DNA of 13,026 nt from an uncultured Candidatus Saccharimonas sp. (GTDB lineage Bacteria; Patescibacteriota; Saccharimonadia; Saccharimonadales; SZUA-47): the NCBI GenBank assembly GCA_943354655.1, contig CALRCT010000003.1:1-13026 (forward strand). Reading direction: 5' to 3'. The first letter of the stretch is position 1; the number at the start of each line of letters is the position of its first letter. Shown piece after piece: positions 7,095 through 13,026 of this stretch. The position numbers were made by a program, and so were the translations under genes. Under the pieces are notes generated by a model. It did not search any database. It saw nothing but the letters and a program-made list of their open reading frames with translations, and was not told the DNA's origin.

Positions 7095-7128
7095 AGTATA
7101 ATTATAAGAGAAGATACAATAAAGACAA
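7073..7128. promoter_or_regulatory. Divergent gmk/bcp promoters sharing a palindromic -10
   Basis: The ten bases at 7097-7106 (TATAATTATA) are a perfect palindrome holding one TATAAT on each strand. Plus strand, towards bcp: CCGACA (7073-7078), 18-base spacer, TATAAT (7097-7102), start near 7109. Minus strand, towards gmk: TTGTCT (7123-7128), 16-base spacer, TATAAT (7101-7106), start at or beside the A of ATG 7094. The -35 boxes are weak matches. The two -10 boxes overlap by two bases, so the promoters should exclude each other. Confidence 0.6.
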
Positions 7129-7132
7129 GGAG
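7127..7132 (+). promoter_or_regulatory. Strong Shine-Dalgarno site that points to an ATT start for bcp
   Basis: AAGGAG at 7127-7132 is followed after seven bases by ATT (7140-7142), in frame with the peroxiredoxin. No ATG, GTG or TTG lies in this frame between 7086 and the conserved domain. Confidence 0.65.
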
Positions 7133-7139
7133 TAAAGCC

Positions 7140-7592
7140 ATTAAAGCACCACAGTTTTCACTACACGATCAAAATGGAATATTGCGCACCAATAATGATT
7201 ATTTAGGTAAATGGTTAATAATTTACTTTTATCCAAAAGACGACACTCCTGGATGCACTAAAGAAGCGTGTAATTTTAGGGACGGCCGCGAAGTTTTAAG
7301 CCAAATGGGCGCCGAAATAGTCGGAATAAGCAAAGATACTGTTGATTCGCATTCTAAATTTATTAATAAACACGATCTTAATTTTACGTTGTTGGCTGAC
7401 CCTGATCATTCTACAATCGAAGCTTTTGGATCTTGGGTTCCTAAAAAATTCATGGGTAAAAGTTACGTAGGAATTAACCGCGACACATATCTTATAGATC
7501 CAAAAGGAATGATAGTTAAAAAATACGAAGACGTTGACCCTAAATCTCACATAAAAGACATTATGAGTGATTTAAAAGAGCTGTCTGTCTAA
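7140..7592 (+). CDS. bcp: Thiol peroxidase of the Bcp/PrxQ family, probable ATT start
   Basis: The only plus-strand gene here encodes a thioredoxin-fold peroxiredoxin that reduces hydrogen peroxide and organic peroxides. From the ATT at 7140 it is 150 residues, close to the roughly 156 of E. coli Bcp. Residues 1-13 (I/M-KAPQFSLHDQNG) match the usual first strand. YFYPKDDTPGCTKEAC follows, with peroxidatic Cys39 and resolving Cys44 in the Bcp CX4C spacing. Later landmarks are EIVGISKD, LLADPDHS and TYLIDPKGMIVKKY. The start is unusual. The ATGs at 7065 and 7086 lie upstream of the predicted transcript start and would add unrelated residues, and the first overlaps gmk. AAGGAG lies seven bases before the ATT. 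The stop overlaps that of the convergent gene at 7589-8281 by four bases. The domain is certain; the start is inferred. Confidence 0.9.
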   Translation: MKAPQFSLHDQNGILRTNNDYLGKWLIIYFYPKDDTPGCTKEACNFRDGREVLSQMGAEIVGISKDTVDSHSKFINKHDLNFTLLADPDHSTIEAFGSWVPKKFMGKSYVGINRDTYLIDPKGMIVKKYEDVDPKSHIKDIMSDLKELSV

Positions 7593-8281
7593 AATTCGTC
7601 CGAAACGCCTAAGCGTCCAAATAACAAATCTGCGCTAGAGCGCGCCAATTGATCGCGGTGTTCTGTTATTGTTCCACCAGCAATAATAATTTTAATTTCT
7701 GATACTGCTAATTCAAGGTCGTCGTTTAAAACAAATCTATAGTTTGTGTCAGACAATGCAGTGGGCAACGAATCGGCTGCTTCGCGCATTCGTGCTTCTA
7801 GGTCCATTGATCGTCCGGTGCCGATTCTGTGCATCCATTCGACGTATCCTGGAGGTAGAATATAAATCGGAATAACACTGTTAAATCCTAATGATCTAAA
7901 TTTTGGAATAGCGCTTGCCATAATAGCCATAGTCGCAGCACCTTCTTTAGGGTAGCTGTCTAACCTAGTACCATAAAATTCATCACTGTTAGAAACCAAA
8001 AACTGAACGTACAAACCACTTTTAATTTCTTCTAGTATCGTAAAGTAGTCACTTCTAAAGTTATATTCGTGTCCGTCTCGTTCAAATTCGCGGCGTGGTC
8101 GGGTAGTGTCGCTTTTTACGTAGTTGAGTTCCAGTTTTTCTATGATTGTAGTTTTACCGACACCTGTAGGTCCTACAAGAGCAATCAAGTCTATGGCCAT
8201 GAGACGCCTGATAGTTTCGGGATTGGGTACATAGGAAGTCTGTAACTTTTTTACCCATTCAATAAAATCTTGCTTCTCCAT
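7589..8281 (-). CDS. Guanylate-kinase-like protein, divergent paralogue
   Basis: This 230-residue paralogue of the gene at 6390-7094 has the same N-terminal extension and a normal P-loop, GPTGVGKTT (37-45). It keeps S57, T60, R61 and R64 (SDTTRPRR), E67, Y73 and FYGT (102-105), and the lid-region ILPPGYVEWMHRIGTGR. Two key positions differ. The glutamate that contacts the guanine base (EFLE in the paralogue) aligns with Gln93 in YVQF. The Asp of DVQG is absent; the region reads ATMAIMASAI. It probably binds ATP, but GMP kinase activity is doubtful; another nucleotide or a regulatory role is possible. It starts eight bases after the lepA stop and is probably its operon partner. It ends tail-to-tail with bcp. 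Confidence 0.88.
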   Translation of the reverse strand: MEKQDFIEWVKKLQTSYVPNPETIRRLMAIDLIALVGPTGVGKTTIIEKLELNYVKSDTTRPRREFERDGHEYNFRSDYFTILEEIKSGLYVQFLVSNSDEFYGTRLDSYPKEGAATMAIMASAIPKFRSLGFNSVIPIYILPPGYVEWMHRIGTGRSMDLEARMREAADSLPTALSDTNYRFVLNDDLELAVSEIKIIIAGGTITEHRDQLARSSADLLFGRLGVSDEF

Positions 8282-8289
8282 AACCTTAT

Positions 8290-10065
8290 TTAATCACGCT
8301 TCAGTAGTACAGTAAACGCTTCGGCAGGAATATCTACTTTTCCGAACCGTTTCATGCGCTCTTTGCCCTTTTTTTGCTTTGCTAAAACTTTTTTCTTACG
8401 AGACACATCACCACCATACAAACCTGTCGTAACGTCCTTCCTAAAAGCACTAAGATCCTCGCGCGCAATAAATTTGCCACCTACACCAGCTTGCAATGCA
8501 ACCTGAAAGTTTTGTCTAGGAATAACATCTTTAAGTTTTTTAACTATATCTCTGCCTAAACCGTTAGCTTCGCTGCGGTGTACCATTATACTTAGTGCGT
8601 CTACTCTGTCGCCGGCCACATAAAAATCTAATCTTACTAAATCTTCTGTTCTATAATCGTCTAATTCGTAATTAAAGCTACCGTATCCGCTAGTTATACT
8701 TTTTAGTTGATCATAAAAATCTGTTAGCAAGTTGGCTAATGGTGCTTCGAATGTTACTAAAGCTAGCTTTGCATCTATAAAACTAAGGTTTTTTTGTATT
8801 CCTCGTTTACTAATAATTAGCTGAATTACTGCTCCTACATAGTCTTTAGGGCATACAACTTCGCCCTTAATCCACGGTTCACGTATGCTAGAAATTTTAC
8901 TTTGGTCAGGCAAACTACTTGCAGATTTAATATCGATTTCTTCGCCGTTACTCATAACGACTTCATAGTCGGTAGATGGGTTAGTTACTACCAAATCAAG
9001 ATTATATTCGCGTTCTAATCTTGCTTTAATAATATCCATGTGCAAAAGCCCCAAAAATCCAATGCGTACACCAAATCCAAGAACTGGTGAGTTTTCTGGT
9101 TCGTATTGCAAGGCAGAGTCGCTAAGACTCAGTTTATCTATAGCCTCTTTAAGTGCTAAGTAATTTTCGTTACTGTCAGGAAAAAATCCAGCATAAACAA
9201 ATGGCTTAACAACTTTATAGCCAGCTAGGGCTTCGACAGATGGATTATTAGATAATGTTACCGTATCACCAACACGCGCTTCTCTGGTGCTTTTTAGGTT
9301 TGTAACAACGTAACCTATTTCTCCTGTTTTTAAGTCGGTATTTGGTTTCATGTCTGGGCGTAGTGCACCAACTTCTAACGCTATGCCGTTGCTAGCGGCG
9401 CTAATCATACGAATCTGAGCACCTTTAGCAATATGACCATCCATTACACGAATATACAAAATAACTCCGCGGTAATCGTCGTAGTAACTGTCAAAAATAA
9501 GTGCTCTTGTAGGTGCTGTTTCGCTTCCTTTTGGTGATGGAATTTGGTCAACTACTGCTTCTAAGATTTTTTCTACACCCATTCCTGTCTTTGCGCTAAT
9601 GTGCAAAATATCTTCTTTGTTACACCCTAGCAGGCTCACAACTTCTGCACTAACTCTTTCAACATCTGCTGCAGGTAAGTCGATTTTATTTAAAACAGGA
9701 ATAATTGTTAGGTCTGCGGCTATTGCTAAGTACACGTTAGCTAAAGTTTGCGCCTGAATACCCTGACTTGCGTCTACTACTAATATTGCGCCTTCACAAG
9801 CTTCTAAACTTCGTGACACTTCATAGCTAAAATCAACATGCCCTGGAGTGTCTATTAAGTTTAGCTGGTAGTCTTTGTACTGCATTCTAACAGGGGCGAG
9901 TTTAATAGTGATACCTTTTTCGCGCTCAAGATCCATTTTGTCCAAAAGTTGAGCCTTCATATTGCGCTTATCTACTGTACCTGTGATTTCTAGTAAGCGA
10001 TCAGCAAGCGTGCTTTTGCCATGATCTATGTGCGCAATAATACAAAAGTTACGAATTTTATCCAT
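8290..10065 (-). CDS. lepA: Elongation factor 4 (LepA), ribosome back-translocase
   Basis: This 591-residue GTPase has near the usual LepA length. The G domain shows G1 AHIDHGKS (11-18), switch I GITI (51-54), G3 DTPGH (72-76) and G4 NKID (126-129). The beta-barrel domain II follows, then EF-G-like domains, including the LGFGVRIGFLGLLHMDI segment. The protein ends in the LepA-specific C-terminal domain (GLYGGDVSRKKKVLAKQKKGKERMKRFGKVDIP), which distinguishes it from EF-G, TypA and TetM. LepA binds stalled or mistranslocated ribosomes and has been linked to initiation and 30S assembly. ATG 10065 has no Shine-Dalgarno but a perfect TATAAT eight bases upstream. The divergent guanylate-kinase gene follows after eight bases, and murJ ends 28 bases upstream. 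Confidence 0.98.
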   Translation of the reverse strand: MDKIRNFCIIAHIDHGKSTLADRLLEITGTVDKRNMKAQLLDKMDLEREKGITIKLAPVRMQYKDYQLNLIDTPGHVDFSYEVSRSLEACEGAILVVDASQGIQAQTLANVYLAIAADLTIIPVLNKIDLPAADVERVSAEVVSLLGCNKEDILHISAKTGMGVEKILEAVVDQIPSPKGSETAPTRALIFDSYYDDYRGVILYIRVMDGHIAKGAQIRMISAASNGIALEVGALRPDMKPNTDLKTGEIGYVVTNLKSTREARVGDTVTLSNNPSVEALAGYKVVKPFVYAGFFPDSNENYLALKEAIDKLSLSDSALQYEPENSPVLGFGVRIGFLGLLHMDIIKARLEREYNLDLVVTNPSTDYEVVMSNGEEIDIKSASSLPDQSKISSIREPWIKGEVVCPKDYVGAVIQLIISKRGIQKNLSFIDAKLALVTFEAPLANLLTDFYDQLKSITSGYGSFNYELDDYRTEDLVRLDFYVAGDRVDALSIMVHRSEANGLGRDIVKKLKDVIPRQNFQVALQAGVGGKFIAREDLSAFRKDVTTGLYGGDVSRKKKVLAKQKKGKERMKRFGKVDIPAEAFTVLLKRD

Positions 10066-10073
10066 TAATATAC

Positions 10074-10079
10074 ATTATA
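10074..10079 (-). promoter_or_regulatory. Candidate -10 for leaderless lepA mRNA
   Basis: A perfect TATAAT ends eight bases before ATG 10065 in the short gap after murJ. At usual spacing the transcript would start one or two bases before the ATG. The -35 region (TTCAAT, near 10096-10101) is poor. Confidence 0.5.
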
Positions 10080-10093
10080 ACAGAGGTAGTAAC

Positions 10094-11680
10094 TTATTGA
10101 ATGCGAATCGGTTTAAGAATTATCTTTTTAATCCTAGATGTAATGGCTTGGGCTTGTTCTAATCTAAATGCAGAAGATACCAAAAGATGCGCTGCAAGTG
10201 TAGTAACTGTTATTGCAGCAAGCTTAAATCCAAGAGTCAAAAATCCTTTATCTGATGCACCAAGAGGCAAAATGGTAACCATCATAAAAGCAGTTAAAAT
10301 AGTAAATCCGCTAACCGAAACACTTCGGGTAACGTTATTCCAAAATTCTCTATCTAAAATTTGGCTGTCTCGCCATAGCATAACGACAAGCAAAATAAAT
10401 ACTTCCGAAGCTGCAACAATTGATTGAGCCAAAGCCAAGCCTGTTGCACCGTAAGCATCAGGTCTTGCTAGCCTAAAAGCTAAGACAATATTTAATGCTA
10501 TAGCAAACAACGATACTAAAAGAGGCGTAACTGTGTCTTTATGCGCATAAAAATATCTTGAAAATAATGTATAGATTATTCTAAAAAATATAGCAATCGA
10601 CAAAAAACCAAATATCAATGAAATTTGTGGTGCACCTGCCTTAAATATAATACGAGACAAGTAGCCTCTACAGAACCAAGCCAAAATAGAAGCAGGTAGC
10701 GCCAACCAAATAAGTACTTGTAGGATTAACTGAAAATCTTTTCTGAACAAATCTGGTCTGTTTTGTGCAATTCGTTCCACTAATCTAGGAAAAGCAGCTG
10801 TCGAAATCGTTGTTCCGATTAATAAAATTGGGGCAGTATGAAGTGTAAAAGCGTTTTCATAATATGTTACATATCCATCACCAAGTACTCTTGCCCTGTT
10901 AGTTTCTACGATGCTGTTAATAGAATCAACACCTTGATCAATTGATCTTGCAGGTAGTTGTCTTAACACCTGCATAAAGTCATGACTCTTAAAATTTATT
11001 TTTGGGCTGTAATGAAAATCAAGTCCTACCAAACCCAATAATACAACCAAAAACTGAAGCAATGCTCCTGCTAGCGCACCTATACCTAGTCCAATTAATC
11101 CTATATTTCCTCTGAACAAAAATATGCTAGCAATAATGCAAGAGTTATAAACAATAGGACCGATTGCAAAAAAGAAAAACCTTCCAAATGTTTGTTGTAC
11201 TGCAGTAAGCACCCCAGACAATGTAAATAGTAAGGGGTTAAACGACACTAACCGCATGATAGTTGTTGCATTATGCAACTGCTCCGGCGACAAGTTAGGC
11301 GCAACAATATGCATAAGTTGTTCGGCAAACACCAATATAATGACGCCAATAAATGCCATTATAATTGCCATAAGATTCATAAGGCTGCTGCTAAGTTCCC
11401 AAACGCTACGTCGGTCGCTTTTAGCTAAACGCTCGGCCAAAACAGGCATAAAGGCTACACCCAAAACACCAGCGGCAAGTGTCAAAAAAAAGAAATCAGG
11501 TATTTTAAACGCGGCAAAGTAGGCGTCGGTACTTTGGGGGCCTGTTGGTAAAAAGCTACCATTAACAGCCATCGTACGTGTAAATCCAAGTACTTGAGCA
11601 ATAAGCATGGTAGCGACCAGCAGTGTAGCTGCGCCTCCAAGACTTATTCTTTTGTTAGCTTTTTGAAGTATTCTGTTCAT
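10094..11680 (-). CDS. murJ: Lipid II flippase MurJ (MviN)
   Basis: This 528-residue inner-membrane protein of the MOP exporter superfamily has about 14 hydrophobic helices and short charged loops. The N-terminal signature is clear: QVLGFTRTMAV with Arg35, then STDAYFAAFKIPDFFF with Asp52, GVLGVAFMPVLAERLAK and later SFNPLLFTLSGVLTAVQQTFGRFFFFAIGPIVYN. The arginine and aspartate correspond to cavity residues essential in E. coli MurJ. The protein moves undecaprenyl-linked peptidoglycan precursor to the outer face of the membrane, so this organism builds a peptidoglycan wall. ATG 11680 has TATAAT eight bases upstream and no Shine-Dalgarno. The gene lies 43 bases after ftsH and 28 bases before lepA, in the same direction, so read-through from ftsH is possible. 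Confidence 0.97.
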   Translation of the reverse strand: MNRILQKANKRISLGGAATLLVATMLIAQVLGFTRTMAVNGSFLPTGPQSTDAYFAAFKIPDFFFLTLAAGVLGVAFMPVLAERLAKSDRRSVWELSSSLMNLMAIIMAFIGVIILVFAEQLMHIVAPNLSPEQLHNATTIMRLVSFNPLLFTLSGVLTAVQQTFGRFFFFAIGPIVYNSCIIASIFLFRGNIGLIGLGIGALAGALLQFLVVLLGLVGLDFHYSPKINFKSHDFMQVLRQLPARSIDQGVDSINSIVETNRARVLGDGYVTYYENAFTLHTAPILLIGTTISTAAFPRLVERIAQNRPDLFRKDFQLILQVLIWLALPASILAWFCRGYLSRIIFKAGAPQISLIFGFLSIAIFFRIIYTLFSRYFYAHKDTVTPLLVSLFAIALNIVLAFRLARPDAYGATGLALAQSIVAASEVFILLVVMLWRDSQILDREFWNNVTRSVSVSGFTILTAFMMVTILPLGASDKGFLTLGFKLAAITVTTLAAHLLVSSAFRLEQAQAITSRIKKIILKPIRIQ

Positions 11681-11688
11681 TAATCTTT

Positions 11689-11694
11689 ATTATA
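11689..11694 (-). promoter_or_regulatory. Candidate -10 for leaderless murJ mRNA
   Basis: A perfect TATAAT ends eight bases before ATG 11680, in the 43-base gap after ftsH. No convincing -35 was found, and no terminator hairpin follows the ftsH stop. Confidence 0.45.
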
Positions 11695-11723
11695 GATTAT
11701 TGGCTCAGTAATTAAGAGTGCAA

Positions 11724-13026
11724 TTAATACAATTTTGCAGTTTTTGGCATTGTACTGCCTTCTAATATTTTAAGTACATCTTCTGCTTCTACGGTTTCTT
11801 TGTCTAGTAAAGCAACTTTTAATAGTTCTAGATGCTTTTTATTGGCAACTATAACTTCGCGTGCTCGGTCAGCAGCTTCTGTAATTAAGCTTTCGACTTC
11901 GTCGTCAATAACTTTTGCTGTTTCGTCACTAAACTGGCGTTCGTGAACTAATCGATCCATCATCATGCCGTCTTCGACATGAAAAACTTGATTGCGTAGT
12001 TTTTTGCCCATCCCCTGATTAATAACCATTTCACGCGCAAGTTCGGCTGCTTTTTGTAAGTCAGAACCTGCACCAGTAGTTACTCGGTCAGAACCGTACA
12101 TAACTTCTTCGGCAATTCGACCACCTAGCATTCTAGCCAAAATGTCTTTGTATTCTACAATACTGTGGTAGCTTTTATCTTCTGGCGGGATAAACCAAGT
12201 AACTCCACCCGTACCGCCTCTTGGTATAATCGTAACTTTATGCACCATGTCGCTGTCTGGTAATACGTGTCCTACGATTGCGTGACCAGCTTCGTGGTAA
12301 GCTGTCATTTCTTTTTCTTTTTCGTTCATTATTCTGCTTTTGCGCTCAGGTCCAATTGCAACCTTTTCGAACGCATTAGTAACATCGCTCTGAGTTATAG
12401 TTTTGCGACTGTTACGTGCTGCCAAAATTGCAGATTCATTTGCTATGTTAGCTAAGTCTGCACCACTACTGCCGGCAGATTTAGCTGCTAATGCATCAAG
12501 GTCGACTTTTTTATCTATAGGTTTTTTAGAAAAATGTATTTTCAAAATTGCTTCTCGATCTTTTCGATCAGGTAAGCCAATATTTACTCTACGGTCAAAA
12601 CGGCCTGGTCGTAAAAGCGCTGGATCAAGAACGTCTGCACGGTTTGTTGCAGCCAACACAATAACTGTTTGACCTTGTTCAAATCCATCCATTTCTACTA
12701 ATATTTGGTTAAGAGTCTGCTCGCGTTCGTCGTGACCACCACCCATACCACTGCCACGCTTACGACCAACAGCATCGATTTCGTCTATAAATATAATGCT
12801 TGGAGAGTTCTTTTTTGCTTTTGCAAACATATCACGAACTCTACTTGCACCAACACCAACAAACATTTCGACAAATTCAGAACCACTGATGCTAAAGAAT
12901 GGTGCGTCTGCTTCACCGGCTACTGCACGCGCCAGCATTGTTTTACCTGTTCCCGGAGGACCAACCAAAAGTACACCTCTTGGTATACGCGCACCAAGAC
13001 CTTCGTATTTTTTAGGATGCTTTAAA
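11724..13026 (-). CDS. ftsH: ATP-dependent zinc metalloprotease FtsH, N-terminus outside window
   Basis: The frame is open at the right edge. The first complete codon is at 13025, giving 433 visible residues that begin [20 protein letters not shown], inside the AAA+ domain. Visible landmarks are Walker A GPPGTGKT (22-29), Walker B IIFIDEID (about 77-84), the second region of homology [19 protein letters not shown], the zinc site HEAGH (244-248) and the third zinc ligand Asp322 in [13 protein letters not shown]. The missing part would hold the membrane helices, the periplasmic domain and the start of the AAA+ module. FtsH is a membrane-anchored hexamer that pulls damaged membrane and regulatory proteins into its protease chamber. 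A TTG at 12968 lies in the middle of the AAA+ domain and is not a real start. All catalytic residues visible are intact. Confidence 0.98.
   Translation of the reverse strand, partial: LKHPKKYEGLGARIPRGVLLVGPPGTGKTMLARAVAGEADAPFFSISGSEFVEMFVGVGASRVRDMFAKAKKNSPSIIFIDEIDAVGRKRGSGMGGGHDEREQTLNQILVEMDGFEQGQTVIVLAATNRADVLDPALLRPGRFDRRVNIGLPDRKDREAILKIHFSKKPIDKKVDLDALAAKSAGSSGADLANIANESAILAARNSRKTITQSDVTNAFEKVAIGPERKSRIMNEKEKEMTAYHEAGHAIVGHVLPDSDMVHKVTIIPRGGTGGVTWFIPPEDKSYHSIVEYKDILARMLGGRIAEEVMYGSDRVTTGAGSDLQKAAELAREMVINQGMGKKLRNQVFHVEDGMMMDRLVHERQFSDETAKVIDDEVESLITEAADRAREVIVANKKHLELLKVALLDKETVEAEDVLKILEGSTMPKTAKLY

Noticed and set aside
7065..7139. ATG 7065 or 7086 as the start of the peroxiredoxin
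   Set aside because: These lie upstream of the predicted promoter start, one overlaps the gmk coding region, there is no Shine-Dalgarno before them, and the added residues do not resemble Bcp N-termini.
6390..8281. Gmk-bcp-Gmk block as a new defence or signalling cassette
   Set aside because: The families are ordinary housekeeping ones and the spacing suggests gene duplication around an inverted bcp; nothing indicates a dedicated system.
10101..12672. Plus-strand reading frames inside murJ and ftsH
   Set aside because: They lie opposite conserved coding sequence, have no ribosome site and show no recognisable protein features.
12966..12968. TTG as a start for a truncated FtsH
   Set aside because: The frame continues upstream through conserved FtsH residues ([12 protein letters not shown]) to the window edge, so the gene is cut by the window and not truncated.

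Overview
This window is AT-rich bacterial chromosome from what looks like a small-genome member of the Candidate Phyla Radiation/Patescibacteria, most plausibly a Saccharibacteria (TM7) relative. That assignment is an inference. It rests on the compact gene packing, the short forms of several proteins (a 235-residue HrcA, a small GrpE), two guanylate-kinase-like genes and a large multi-membrane-span protein of unknown role. The standard code fits: every conserved protein reads through without an in-frame TGA, and the 12 stop codons seen are ten TAA and two TAG.

Layout from left to right; everything is on the minus strand except the peroxiredoxin. 1-1888 is a partial polytopic membrane protein that runs off the left edge. 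1959-2405 is a NUDIX hydrolase. 2435-2836 is an unrecognised soluble protein. 2906-2933 is a strong hairpin terminator closing dnaK. 2932-6333 is the heat-shock block: hrcA, grpE, a 69-residue unknown gene, then dnaK, with CIRCE operators before hrcA (one) and before dnaK (two). 6390-8281 holds two guanylate-kinase-family genes flanking a plus-strand Bcp-type peroxiredoxin. 8290-10065 is lepA (EF4). 10094-11680 is murJ (lipid II flippase). 11724 to the right edge is ftsH, missing its N-terminal part. No tRNA, rRNA, insertion sequence, CRISPR array or sizeable gene-free stretch was seen; the longest gap is the 111-base dnaK control region.

The genes form a housekeeping set: protein quality control (DnaK, GrpE, FtsH) with its own repressor circuit (HrcA/CIRCE), translation fidelity (LepA), cell-wall precursor export (MurJ), nucleotide phosphorylation or sanitation (Gmk, NUDIX) and peroxide defence (Bcp). 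No new multi-gene defence or mobile system is visible. The most interesting signals are in the control layer. A TATAAT-like box lies 6-9 bases before the start codon of six genes, which suggests leaderless mRNAs. The peroxiredoxin instead has a strong Shine-Dalgarno sequence whose natural partner is an in-frame ATT codon. The peroxiredoxin and the first gmk share one palindromic -10 region. HrcA lacks about 100 central residues. The second guanylate kinase has lost residues needed for GMP recognition.
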